The translations under genes and the position numbers were made by a program. A stretch of 64,000 nt of DNA from Cheiracanthium punctorium (Eukaryota > Arthropoda > Arachnida > Araneae > Cheiracanthiidae): assembly GCA_038373885.1 (NCBI GenBank), contig JAWZYV010013541.1:610762-674761 (forward strand), read 5' to 3'. Positions 11,301-23,465 of this stretch are shown here, in pieces. Positions within the stretch are counted from its first letter, which is position 1, and every line of letters begins with the position of its first letter. The notes beneath the pieces are model-generated. The model saw nothing but the letters and a program-made list of their open reading frames with translations. It did no database searches and was not told the DNA's origin.

Positions 11301-12830
11301 AAAGTGTTCTATTCATCAACGGCCGTCTAAGAACTAAACTATAATCCTACGTTGTGTTAATATATCCCGTGATAGTTCCAATAGAAGAGATTGCCTGAAC
11401 TTCTTTTGGGATTTTGTTTTGTCACAGGTAGTTTTGCTCATATTTTAGGAAAGTATTCATTTGGTTCCTACCGTGCGAAGAACGGGCACGCAGGTAGTTA
11501 TTAATAAAACGCTCATTATGCTTAAGCGACTTTTACGTTTTCATGCAAAACTAAATGTCTGGATGTCTTCACAACGCTTATTTTGATTATCATATTTAAC
11601 GTTTGCGTGAAGAAAGCCATCTCCGTTGCTAAATGAAATATGTTGAATTCTAGGATAAATAATTGTTTAAATAGCATCTTTAACTGAAGTAAAAATATTT
11701 AATTGCGTCTAAAGAGATAAAATTTCGTATTATTAAACATGTGTAACAATGGTGCAGGTTATGCGTGGTTTTTCAAATCAGGAACCGTAGAAGAGGTACT
11801 TTTCCATTACGTTGCGGCACAGTGAATAATCCAGAGAAATCTCCTTACAAAAAGCTTAACTTGAATTTTTATTGAAATTCAGTAAATTCTGATAGAGTCA
11901 CTGGATGGCAAAGGGGAGGGGATGGACTGCGAATTTTAGAGCCGTATTTGTTGTTCATCTGGAACAAAAGTGATCTCTATTTCGAGTGAAACAATGAGGG
12001 CTAGCCAACAAACGTGGCGATGCAGCGCTAATAAAAATACGCCAACAAGCAAGAAAAATGGGCTAACATATCCAGAGCGGTTAAGAATAAATCAGTGCAT
12101 TAATTTAATGAACCCAAACAATTAGGAACAGAGATTTAAAAAGGTTACCAAAACGTGCCAATGAATAATATCGCCAAGATCCGATTGTGAGAGACTACTG
12201 GCCTTAGCAAAAATTGAGAGCCTCTCCTAAAAGTTAGCATCTGTAAAAGAATTTTTTTACATATGCGGTCATAAACCACAAAGAACGCCGTGAACGGATG
12301 TGGGGAGGGGGAAGGGCTATATATAAGATGCAAAGCGCAGAATACAGTACAGGGAATATATACTAGTGCCGAGAAACAATATGTGATGTTGGCGTCACAG
12401 TAACCACATTTTCTTACTGCAATTACTTCTCAATGACACCATTCGTTTTTAAACGGTACGGGAACAAACAAATGCGTGATGTCTCAAAATGATACGTTTT
12501 TCTAAGGTTTGTCTCTATCTTTATTCATGTATAAAACTGCTAGAAACGTTTAAAATTATTTCAAGACGTCTATACTCAAAACCCTTGTTTCATTCATAAA
12601 TATTACAGCCGTAACAGAAATTTAAACTTTCGATAAATACTTTCCTTTGTATCCTCATAGCTAAACGGCATTTGTATTGATTTCATCAGAGAAAGATTGA
12701 TAAAGTAATATCCTTTTAAGAAAAATTACGAATACAACAAATCTACATCCATAAGAATATATATTTATAACACCTTAATCTAAAAACACTCTAAAATAAA
12801 TTCAAAAATGTATATTCTTTAGGGAAAGAG
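8305..12830. other. AT-rich intron-like DNA with one interspersed-repeat fragment
   Basis: I find no gene here. The stretch at about 9690-9960 (ATATAGAAATGTGAAAGTTTG, then GTTTGTCCGGGAACTCC) resembles the heads of repeats at 33590 and 14240: a GTTTGTTTG run, a CCGAT motif, then an AAATTTTGTA motif. The rest is AT-rich sequence with short chance ORFs only. Confidence 0.45.
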
Positions 12831-14137
12831 CAATGCACACACACACACACATATATACATATATATACATGTATGTATATATTGTAGAGATCGACCGATA
12901 CCACAGTTTCGCCGATAACCGATACCGATACTTTACCTATAAATTCATTTTCAGAAATAGCCGATACCGATACTTTTAAGTTATGGTATCAGCCGATACC
13001 GATACTTTACATAATTTAATGTCATTTAAACCTACATCTGTTGGGCAGTTTTTGTAACGAGAGTGTAGTTCCGGTTAAAATGAATAACAGCATGATGAAA
13101 TTTGATCCCAGTAGAAAGCATTAAAAAGAAAAATCAGTGGATACATCAGTGGATACATACAGTGGATACATACAGTGGATGGAATCACATCAGTGGATAC
13201 AAGTATGAATTTATAGTAGTTCTAGTCTTTCTTTTCTAGTCAATCATGCAGACGAATGGCCAAATTTATAAAAAGCTGGACACTGAGAAGCATCTTAGTG
13301 TGCAGGTTCGGGATTCTTTCTCGTCGCGTGGCTGTCGATCTAGTGGTCTAGAGTTTTGGGCGATTTTCTCCAGATGTTACGTGAATATGCGTTAGACTCC
13401 CTTAAAAAGTCCTCCGCCCAAACGCTCCCTATAGGAAGATGTCCCTTATTTAGGCTTGACAAAACACAAACAAGGGGGGGGGGGAGTTAAAGGGATATAT
13501 TAATAAAATATAATCCATTTCCAGTGCCGACTGGTGCAAATATTTAAATAGATTTTTTCTCAACCTCTATTTTGTCGCCTAATTTTTGCTATGAGCCAGA
13601 TAAAAGGTTTCCATATTAGCAGTGCCGTAGAAATAGGAAGGCATGGCGGGGCGAATGCCCGGGGCCCCGACACGTAGGGGAACTTAAAATCCATACAGCT
13701 ATTTTCCCCCCAACTTCTTGTTTTGTTTTTTGTTTCTTTTATAACTTTTTAGATTTGCGCATCTAATATTCTAAATGGATCACCTAACACTGTTTAAGCA
13801 GAAAACACACACACAAAAAAAAATATCTTACTGCTTACAAAACAGCTAACAGCTCACCATCAGATCCGCTGTATTTCAATATGTACAGCTGATTTTGAAA
13901 AGTTAAATTTATATGGCAGTACTTTTAGAGTCAAAATTCTTTAAGTAATGACCTTGTGTTCCCTTTATGTGTATTCTAGAAAAAAATGATCTGGACCTCA
14001 AAAATCAACTCTGAAGCAAACATCCTTTTGAGAGGCCCCTCTTAATTCTAAAAATTATCATATCACTTAGGTAATTTCAATCAAAAGGCCTGTTTTTACT
14101 TTCCAAGCATGTACCATGTATTGTAATCATGAAAAAA

Positions 14138-14650
14138 TTCGACTTTGATATTTTGGTGTATTGGCACGTTTTGAGGTCTTCTGAATTCATTTATGCTATA
14201 TTTACGAGATGTATATATATGTATGTATGTGTGTATGTGAGTGAACACGATAGCTCCTAAACGGGGCACTCGATTGAGCCCAAATTGGATATATATGCTA
14301 TAAACCACCATCATAATATCCGTATTGATTTTGGTGTTTATAGAACTTATAGTTTTCCTGCAGGGCTACGACAAAGATTTCTTTTACATTATGACCTAAG
14401 GGGGAAATTCTTGAAAATGAGCTAGCGTTTAAACGGTACATTCGATTGAGCTCAAATTGGATATATATGTTGTAAACCGCCATCTTAAGACGAGAATTGA
14501 TTTTGCTGTGTATAGGACTTATTGTTTTTTTTACATTGCTAAGACAAAGATTTCTTTTTCATTATGGCATATGGGGAGAAATTCTTGAAAGTGCGGAAGC
14601 GTTAAAACTATGCATTCGATTGAGCTTCAATTTAGTATATATGTCTGAAT
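14138..14650 (+). repeat. Module D interspersed repeat with internal tandem ~190-bp units
   Basis: It starts near TTTTGGTGTATTGGCACGTTTT and runs through a short TG-rich microsatellite (14215-14240). Then come repeated units, each with CTAAACGG, a CATTCGATTGAGC motif, AAATTGGATATATATG, and GGGCTACGACAAAG or its variant. Related copies are at 27350-27640 and 40318-40445. No coding capacity is recognised. Confidence 0.6.
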
Positions 14651-14825
14651 TATTCATCGATTAAAATTTATTTAAATGCTTGGTAATGATCTTAATCGTG
14701 AGTGTTCGGAAAGTCGAGTGGAGTCACTCCAGATTTTTTTTAAATAAAAATTTAAAGCATGTCTCTTAAGCGTGAAATCTATATCAAGAGCTGGACATGC
14801 TCCAACGATATCAAAAGCCTATATG

Positions 14826-15160
14826 TACAGTAGAATTTTCCTATAACGAAGTCTCTTTACAACGAATGTCTCCCTATAACGAAATTTTTCATGGAAACGT
14901 AACTTTAAGGCTTAAATAACTCTATAAACATTATCCATATAACGAAGAGCTTATCTTCCCATAGCAAATATTTCAGATTTACCTTTGATTTTTTTTTTTT
15001 TTTTGTTGGTTTTGAAGAAAATTTTAATTTTTGAACAGACCACTTAGTGGAAGAGTAACAGATGATAAAAATGGAGACCAGGAAAGTGAAACTGACTCCG
15101 ATAATGAAGGCACTTCACCAGCGCCCGATTATGACCAACAGGGGCAGCAGGCATTGACAG
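14826..15160 (+). mobile_element. Tigger/pogo remnant: one TIR plus acidic C-terminal coding scrap
   Basis: CAGTAGAATTTTCCTATAAC at 14827 resembles Tigger-type TIRs (CAGTAGAACCTCCCTATAACG class) and is followed by repeated TATAACGAA motifs. At about 15061-15150 the plus strand reads DDKNGDQESETDSDNEGTSP. This acidic stretch is typical of the end of Tigger transposases. The other terminus is not visible, so this is a truncated copy nested in the hAT element. Confidence 0.5.
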
Positions 15161-15764
15161 ATTTGGGGGCCCCAAATCTATGAAATTTGTTATATTTTTC
15201 GGAAAATTTTGATATAAAAAAGAATATTTCAGAAAAAACATTTAAAATTGAAGGGCCTTTCAAGTCGAGGGCCCTGGGAAAAGTCCCGATTTGCCCATAT
15301 AATTATAAGGCTCTGCGCTTTACGATGAAAACCACATCAAACTTTAATGCTTCAACCTTTCAAAACCATTAAAAAGAGGTTTCCAAATGGAATAAATGTG
15401 CCTCACTCTATCATTCGCATCCAAATTTTTCATTTTGATACAGTTGCTTTGCCACACTGGACCTCAAATCTACACAGAAAAATCTTCGTTAATATTTTAA
15501 TTGGACAAATGTTAAGATTTTTTCGAATATGCAACAATAGCTATATTTTGGATTCGCAAATTTATCTACTTTCAGCAAAATTGTTTTACAATAACGCATT
15601 TCCCTTAAATTTTATTAATTATTACACTAGACACCTTAAAAATAACTTAAACCCCTGGAAATAGTCCAAAAGTTACAGGTGGGGCTTGCCTATATATTTT
15701 TGCGTCCACAGCAGTTTGCGAATGATATCTGCACGCTAAAGCCTAGTTTTCGGACGCGCACAGA

Positions 15765-16190
15765 TGGATGTGGCAACGAGACTGTTGGACGCTGACTGGA
15801 ATGGAATATGGCCAAGATTGTGGATCACGGATTAAGTTTGTTCATTTTCTTGAGAGTTGCGGCTGGAGGTTGAGTGCAGCCACTTTTAAGTATGTTTTTT
15901 CATTTCTATCTATTTAACAATGTTGAAATTTTTTTGCGGTCAGGGAGAACTGGTGCCCGTTGATTAAACTAAATTATATAAATAGGCAATATTAAGATAT
16001 TAAGCTTCAATAATTCAGTTAATACAATAGTCTATATTCTGTTATACAATAGTTCACAATCTCCTGACACCAGTCAGAAACTGTAACTAACAAGCACCAG
16101 TCCCTATGATTAGCGTTAGATTTTTATGTTCTTGTCTGTTTTGTAGTTTTTTGACAAGACTGGTTTTCGAGTTTATAACACATACCACCT

Positions 16191-16195
<5 letters not shown>
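15765..16195 (+). repeat. Single-arm diverged copy of the foldback repeat
   Basis: From GGCAACGAGACTGTTGGACG onward this parallels the right arm of the palindrome at 26831-27277, with many substitutions. Shared landmarks are TGACTGGAATGGAATATGGC, a GGTCAGGGAGAACTGGTG-like stretch and a CTCCTGACACCAGTC stretch. Like the palindrome, it ends at a (TA)n run (16192-16222). The complementary left arm is absent. Confidence 0.7.
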
Positions 16196-16223
<28 letters not shown>

Positions 16224-16273
16224 GACCTTCTAGAGTTAACAGTGAGATAAAAGTTTATAAAACTGAAGTAAAA

Positions 16274-16441
16274 TTATAGCCTAACTCTCGACATTTGTTT
16301 TTTGCAATCCTTGCAGATAGCGTATTTAGTGTTGGGCACCAATTCAAAATAATTTAGAAGAATAGACGATTGTCCTGTTAAACTGTCATCTAACGATTCT
16401 TCGTCCATAATTTCGACCACACTTGGTGATACGTCATCCAT
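16274..16441 (-). pseudogene. hAT transposase N-terminus with BED zinc-finger start, 55 codons
   Basis: On the minus strand an ATG at 16441 opens a 55-codon frame ending in TAA at 16274. It has an acidic start (MDDVSPSVVEIMDEESLDDS), then NYFELVPNTKYAICKDCKKQ. The aromatic pair and C-x2-C are the first half of a BED zinc finger, the DNA-binding domain at the front of hAT transposases. The His part and the catalytic domain are missing. Its place just inside the right terminus of the 12885-16740 element, reading inward, is where a hAT transposase should start. It is a relic, not a working gene. Confidence 0.7.
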
Positions 16442-16748
16442 TTAGCCATGGTTAGAATTAAAAAAAAAAAAAAAAAAAAACACAGTTCGAAAACAGTCGC
16501 GCAAACAAATGGGCCAATTAAACGATGCCTCTCATCTGATTACCAAAATAAAGATTCCAGAATGGTGTTTCGCCTGCGTGGTTTCTTCTGAAAAGTGAAC
16601 TATCGGTTGAAAAGTATCGGTGAAAATGGATGAAAGCAACAGAAACCGATACTTTCCCGATACTTTTAGAATCGAAAGAACCGATACCGATACGTAAAAA
16701 ATTTGGAGGTATCGGCGCCGATACTATCGGTCGATCCTTAATATATTG

Positions 16749-17505
16749 TGTATGTAAGACAGACAACGAGCTTTATAAACAATGCACTCAGAAAAAATAT
16801 AATTAGATAAAGAAAGGGAATGAGATTGAAGTATACTAAAAAATGAGAAGAATAAAATACAAAAGTACAAAAGCAATGAAAATATGAAGAAGTACGTATG
16901 ATCCCACTTATCAAGATACTATTCCAGCATTTGGATCGACAAAGAAGCATTGGCGTTTTTAATGATTACGCCATCACCTTCAGCAATAAATGAGATAGAA
17001 ACATGTTATGAAGCGAGGATGTTATAAAGGAGAAAAATGGCCCCTCTAAATCTGAAAATCTTAAAAAATATATTAAGAATTATATATTTATATATACATA
17101 TGCCTTAAAAAATACGGTTATAATTATTTACATCAGAAGTCGACGACGTATCACTTGAAGTACCCCGAATCAAAACTATTCCGATAAAGTTCTCTCTTAG
17201 CCTAATAGTACTTTTTCAATTCATACAGTATAAATATACAAAAAATTGTATGATTCATCAAATCCTCTCTTTATTATAAGAGGTAATAGTATAGAAATTA
17301 AACAGAAGCAGGAGAAACTTCAGCTGTTTGTATATTAAGATGCATTTTCTGTTGATAACCGGCTTAATATAATATGGCCTATTTAGTGACACACCAGAAG
17401 CGCTTTATTTAAACTATTTAAAGTTATATGACTTCTACAATTTTTCCCATAAACGTAATAATTTAACTTATATTTTTTATTAGACCTTTTCATATTTTAG
17501 ATATA
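16749..17505. other. AT-rich DNA between the hAT and Tigger elements
   Basis: I see no gene, no repeat shared with the rest of the window and no structure beyond AT-richness. Confidence 0.5.
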
Positions 17506-19835
17506 CAGTGGACTCCGCTTAATGTGATCGCGGTTAATGTTATCAATGGCTTATTCTTATCGAAATCACTTGCTCCCGATTTTCTCAATTCATTTGTATG
17601 TTAAAATTATGCTATGCGCTTGTATCGTGGAGTCAAATTACATCGGTTAATGTTATCAGTTTTCGAACCTCATTTTAACTGGCAAAGGAATATTCACAAT
17701 GGATTCAGAAGGAACCCATTCTTTTCTTTCCCTTTGCTGTTGTTTGAATTTCCCAGAATTCTCCCTCTTCCACCTAGGGAAATGGGGAATGAACAAAGGA
17801 GTGAGGAATTACACTTTCCTGGAATTCCCCCCTCCACGCACATCCCGCTGGTGGTCAGTGGTTGTCAGATAACCGTTTTCTGGCCCGTTTTCACTTGCTG
17901 GGCATTGTAATCGAAAAATTTATGGCTTTTCTTATGACCAGTCGGAATGAGCCGACAAACGGTAACCCATAAAACCACACCCCTCACATGATAGATAGAC
18001 GGAACGGGAGCTTTTTTCCTGAGAACGTTTCCTTCAATACATTCTTTACCCCTGGAGTTCCCCTCAATCTTCAGCGCATGTGAACTGGACATTATCGGAA
18101 CTCAGAAGGCGCGTATTCACATTTTATGCCTTGCTCCCTTACATGCAGCTTGTCGATATGAAAGCCAGAAAGCGAAATGATTTAACGTTAAAACAAAAGA
18201 TCGAAATTTTAAATCGTTATGACAGGTTACCAAAAATGAGTCAGCGCAATGCTGCAGCGCAGTTAAACATTTCTCAGCCTTTATTGTGTAAAATTTTGAA
18301 AAATCGTGATGAACTTACTAGAAGAGATAAGCAAAATGAAAATACGGAGTGCAAGCGTAATAGAGCTGGTAAAGATGAGCAAGTTGAAAAGGCTCTAAGT
18401 CTTTGGTTTGAAAATGTTCGAGAACGTGATGCTCCAGTCAACGGACCCCTTATGCAACAAAAAGCAGAAAGTTTAGCTGCTCAAATGGGAAAAAAAGATT
18501 TTGTTGCAACAAATGGTTGGTTTCAGCGATGGAAGACACGCTAAAATATTGTTTACAAGAGAATTCACGACGAACAAAAAGATGCCGATAAGCCAGCAGC
18601 GGAAAATTGGCTACGAGACGAGTGGCCAAAACTAATTGCCTCATATTCACCAGAAAATGTGTACAATGCCGACGAAACAGCTTTGTATTTTAGAGCACTA
18701 CCAGAACATACATACTTATTTAAGAATGAAAACTTATAAAGTCTCAAAAGAACGTATCACTGTTTTATGTTGCGTCAGTATGTCTGGAGAAAAAGTTTGG
18801 GAGTTGTTTTAAAGGGAGTTGTTTTAAAGGTGTTAAAAAACTTCCTGTCAATTCTTGTGCCAACCATGCCAACAAGAATTCCTGGATGACAACAGGCATT
18901 TTCAATGACTGGATACGTAAGTGGGACGATAAGCTAAAACAAGATATTCTTCTCCTTGTGGACAATTGCACTGCACACGTTTTAAATGTCACTCTGGAGC
19001 ATATTAATGTTGTTTTTTTACTCGCAAACACTACTTCCCTTTTGCAGCCTTGTGATCAATGAATTATTCGTGCTTTGAAAGTATATTATCGCCACGAAAT
19101 GCGGGCACGATTACTGGATGAAATAGAGTGCACACAAAATCTTAAAGCTAATGATTTGGTGAAGAAAACTAACGTTCTTGATGCGGTGCACCTGTTAACA
19201 GCTTCCTGGAATCGAGTTTCTGCTCAAACGATCAGAAACTGCTTCGCCTACGCAGGATCTTGCGAAAAAAATGACCAGAAATCTGAAGAAAAGATTGAAA
19301 TTCCTTCGGATATGACCCCTGAAGAGTTCGAGGCATGGGTGGAAGTAGATCAAAGCATCCCAGTAGCTTCCACATTAACAAAATCTGAAGTCTGTCAGAT
19401 TGCCATAAGAAAACAGACGAATGATGGAACTGATGAGTCCGATGAAGAATCTGTTGATATTGAGCCACCTCCTACAAATGCTGTAATGAGACATGCATTA
19501 AAAGTATTGAAACGTGGAGTTCAACACCGCTCCAATGACTTTAAAAAACCTTATGAATACGAACAATTTATTAATAACCTTCTAAGAAAAAATTGTAGAC
19601 AAACAACCATTGATAAAATTTTTTAATTATCTATACAATTCTTGTGTTTTAAAGGATAATATACAGTACATAAATATAAGGTGAGTTTTTCCATTTTATT
19701 TTGAAATTTAGTATGTGTAAATTAGAGTGGGGGGGGTAAATTTATCTAATTTTGCATATCGTTTATTGTTATCAATCGGCTATTGTTATCAAAATCACGG
19801 TGTCCCAAACTGATCACATTAAGCGGAGTCCACTG
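17506..19835 (+). mobile_element. Tigger/pogo DNA transposon, full length, 2.33 kb
   Basis: Perfect terminal inverted repeats of at least 24 bp begin CAGTGGACTCCGCTTAATGT (17506) and end with the reverse complement at 19835. TA duplications flank them (17504-17505, 19836-19837). Subterminal sequence on both sides contains TGTTATCAATGGC/CGGCTATTGTTATC motifs. The body holds one transposase pseudogene. The uninterrupted TIRs mean the element could still be recognised by an active relative. Confidence 0.93.
18158..19626 (+). pseudogene. Tigger-type (pogo) transposase pseudogene
   Basis: The relic starts at MKARKRNDLTLKQKIEILNR (18158), a Psq/CENP-B-type helix-turn-helix, with a second HTH region ending GWFQRWKTR. 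The DDE_1 domain follows. NADETALYFR carries the first Asp, LLLVDNCTAH the second, and LQPCDQ the third of the DDD triad. Breaks: a stop (TAA) right after WKTR (18542-18544); a frame loss near 18735, where KNENL runs into KVSKERITVL; further frame damage near 18810-18840; and TGA after LQPCDQ (19060-19062), where Gly is usual. The C-terminal part (19063-19626) is open for about 185 codons with an acidic stretch DESDEESVDIEPPP. The extra ATG at 18080 lies upstream of any conserved sequence. Confidence 0.9.
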
Positions 19836-19837
19836 TA

Positions 19838-22800
19838 TAAAAGGCGAAGAACTTTGATAAAATGGATATTCACTGAAAGTTTACCGGTAATTCGATAAGT
19901 TAAGTAGAGAATTTTTGCTTTTGAAAATTTAATTAAAATAAATAAAATAAATAATGAATCAAATTAAAAAACTCCATTGTAACTATTACAAAAACTGCGT
20001 TTATGGTATCAGTATCGTTACATTTCGGACAAAAAATGTACGTTTGAACATAAAAAAAAAATGAGATATTCTCTCACCTTAAGTATATAACATATCCGAT
20101 TTATATTTGTGTCTATTTACCTCGATAGCTTTAGTATCGGAAATAAGATAGAGATCAGTTTCGCTAAGAGGTAAGAAATAGGATAAACTTTTATTTCTGT
20201 TTGGCCAGGCCCTCTAACTAGAATCTCCAGAGATTTCCCTCTCTTTCTGTTTGTTCTTGTGTGAACGGACAAGACTATTATATTTGATTAGTTGATCCTC
20301 AGCTGGCTTTTGGATCGATGGTGGAGAGGGAAAAAATGCATTCTGCAAATCCCAATCAGATGATAAAGCAGGACAGATTAAGGAGACGCAAGATAACGCA
20401 ATTTCCTTTTACACGAAGAAATTGTCTCTAAACACCAATCACTGCCCCCTCTTTCACGCAGAGATTTTTGTTTGTATGTTATTTGTTTATTTTACATCTG
20501 GGATTATCTTTTCTTTGATTTATTATGTGTCGCGTGTTGTTTTGTATTAAGTTTCAAAAAGGATTTACAGCTAAAAAATAATATTTTAGGAAAAGATGTT
20601 TTAGAAAAGCAATCATGATTAAAAGATTATTTGTGCCATAGTTTTGTTTCCAAAATTGCAAAGAAAGGTCTGTTCACGATCCCTTTCCCCTATCCCACTA
20701 TTCCGAAAAGGGTTTAATTACTTATTTTCAGCTGAATGTTCGGTTGGCGAAGACTCATAAAATTAGCCACAAATCACATCTAGACTCAGATTTCAATTTC
20801 CATTGTCCTTTTTTATTTTAATGAACAAGTTTACATTTTCCCATTAGCAGAAACGACAGGTGAAACTCCTCTAACTAAAGATTACATCGGTAAAAATCTT
20901 TTAGTCAAAACTTTTTTTTAATTATGTTTAAATTTAGTTTTCTTTTTGGATGACTAAGTCATGGACTCCGTATATCTGGTAGTTTAAAAATAGTTTCAGT
21001 TACTACTAAAAATTATTTTGTTCTCCCTTCCATTCCAGTCCATTCTATTTGTGGAATAATTTCAAATTTTGAAACAAAGTTCCCAAAAGTTATGCAAGAT
21101 AACTTATAATGTTAGGAATTTACTATTTATATGTAATCATTCTGTGAATATTTGGAAATTTATAAAATTCGAACTAAAACCCAGTCTAATGTTTAAATTG
21201 TACATGCGAAACGTATGTATGCTTCTTATTTATGGTCATTTATGCTTTAAAAAATGTTAATTTTTAATTTGTTCTTTACACCGGCTTTTTGAGTTTTTTA
21301 ACATTTGTCTCGTAATGTATATTTTTCATTTTCCGCAATAACGATATCATAATACTACGCTTTAGTTCATTGCATAGGATTCTATTACCCTTAATGTCCT
21401 GCGATATTTTCCTGAAGCTGGTGCTTAATGCAACCTGCAAATCTTTTTTTTTTTTTTTTCAAAAAAGATTCACATTAAAAAATACTCTACTAACAGTGTT
21501 TCCAGAAATACTAAGACAAAACTTATTTCGTATTTACTAAGGAATCAAGATTATTAAACAAATAAGAGATTTTATCAAGGAAAACTGAATTCTCGCATTG
21601 TCAAGCAAACTCCCAGAACACGTAAACATGTATTCATTAATTAAGTACCTAGTATCTATATTTGTTAAATCCAAAAAGCTATATTTCTATGGTATTGATT
21701 ATGCATTTGGTTTCTGACAACACTATGCATTGTTTGTATCATGTACTTGTAGCTGAATGGTACGTAGCCCCTGTAGCTATAACATTTTCAGTTGTAGATA
21801 TTTTTATAACTCTGCATAGATATTTGAAACATAAATTCATTTCATTTCAGATCTTTTTATTTATTAATTTGTTTATTTTATTATTGTTCTGTTGTATTAA
21901 GGGTAGTAAATAGTATTTTCTTTTTTAAACATTTTTAGATGTTATTACATGATTAAATTATGTTGTTTCGTTTCATTTTACGTAAAAAGAAAGAAACAAA
22001 AAATCTCAAAGTGGTTTTCAATTAAATATGAAGTGATATAAAATAAATAAATACCAACTGTATCATTTTTAAAACATACAAACCACATAATTTGTGGATT
22101 TCTTTTCGCACTTGTAGATCGATAGGGATTGACAATTATTTGTGATTCATTTAAAATTCAATGAAATTATTTGACTTAGAAGCTATAGATTAGACTGTTA
22201 AGTTTAGAGCAAATCCATTTTTCTAGGGACTAAATGCGCTATTTTCTAGTTAATAGAAATCTCTGTTGTTTATGCTTACATCTATTTTTTCATCGTGTGA
22301 TGACTGCAGTAAACAAAACCACATATTTTATGGTCACACGAATGCTGATTTGACATTCTGCTGGTAATACATTTAACCTAAAAATAATGCAAAAACACCA
22401 AGAAAGCTTTGGTTTTCAATTATTATATATGATCAATATTTAGATAGCGAATCGTCCTAGTAAACATAGGATAGGGAGAGTAAAAAAACCCACACAATAT
22501 TTTTCTTAGATGAATACATTAATAGAGATACAGACACCTTAATGTGGTAGTATTTGACGTGGCTTTACAATCAATCAAAAATGTTCTTTAAAGTTTGAAG
22601 TTTTAAAAAACGGAAGAAATAATTCAATTATACCTTAATTAACTAGACTTTTTTACGGTTATTATTCTGCAAACCAAGTCTAAAAAGCATCATATATATT
22701 ACGTTCTTAAATTCAGTTTTTTTTTTCTTTTCTGTGACTCATAATTTTAATCAGCAAATTAACCGGATCGCAAGATACTAACTACTGCATCTGAGAAATG

Positions 22801-22954
22801 CGTTTTAAAATTTTGAATGGATGAAGTATCCTAGAAAAAACGCATTTTTAGATGATATAAGTATTTTTGATACTGATCTAGCCGACTGTCTAATGAGATC
22901 ATCATAAACTATTTATCTTGAAGGAATCGCTTATGAACGAATAGGTAAATGAAT
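19838..22954. other. AT-rich intron-like DNA
   Basis: No coding exon, repeat family or RNA gene is recognised. ORFs at 21069-21260 and 21662-21913 are short, AT-driven and without domain features. Confidence 0.45.
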
Positions 22955-23078
22955 CTTAATTTTAAATTCCATTCAGAATCTGGGAGATTTCAATGCCAAG
23001 GAAGCCGGTGAGGAACAGGATTCTCTCCGAACAAGATTTATTAAGATGGCGAACCAACTGGGCGCCGGATGTGGCTAG
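22955..23078 (+). mobile_element. Miniature element with Helitron-like ends, copy 1
   Basis: It begins TCTTAATTTTAAATTCCATT after an A and ends GGCTAG before a T, fitting the Helitron rule A|TC...CTAG|T. A GC-rich tail (GGCGCCGGATGTGG) precedes the end. It shares nearly its whole length with 34884-35008 and more weakly with 56465-56577. It is too short to code. Confidence 0.5.
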
Positions 23079-23465
23079 TTTAAAATAAGTAAATAAGTTC
23101 AAGTAATCTCTTCTCTTGAAGCCACATCAGAATATGTTAACGTAGGATTACTTGCGTTTAGTTAGATTAAGGTGCCTGTCGAAACATTATCAATGTAAGA
23201 AACATTTTCATTTTAATATACTTTAAATACTCAGATATCTGCCATGATAAGTGTCTTATCTTCTCGGGCGTTGGTAAGTCCTTTCTCGTTCTATAATCCG
23301 TTTATTAATCTTAAGTGACTTATAGACAATGAACATCTTGCAGCTGTACACAACCCATGTTGACTTTTTGATGTAGTATGAGGAAAAGAGAAATAATGAA
23401 TTTTTACTCCTGATATCAGAATATTTGAAATACGTGCTTTCAAACACAGTGAGAGATATTTTTAT

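Larger units (their letters stand above)
12885..16740 (-). mobile_element. hAT transposon, 3.86 kb, with 8-bp target duplication
   Basis: The left end is TAGAGATCGACCGATA and the right end, reverse complemented, is TAAGGATCGACCGATA. The flanks are a perfect 8-bp duplication ATATATTG (12877-12884 and 16741-16748), the hallmark of hAT elements. Subterminal blocks on both sides are packed with CCGATACCGATACTTT-type repeats, as expected of transposase-binding sites. The only coding relic of its own is a BED zinc-finger fragment at 16274-16441 (minus). The interior is mostly foreign: a module D repeat, a Tigger fragment and a foldback-arm copy. It is a defective, heavily loaded hAT copy. Confidence 0.85.

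Noticed and set aside
13621..15315. Possible hAT-type element from CAGTGCCGTAGAAATAGG to AATTATAAGGCTCTGC
   Set aside because: The ends look loosely inverted and GGGGCCCC-like words occur at both, but I found no 8-bp duplication and the termini diverge too much to be sure.
15347..15664. 105-codon ORF inside the hAT element
   Set aside because: The region is repeat-derived, with no recognisable motif and no link to hAT, Tigger or LINE proteins.
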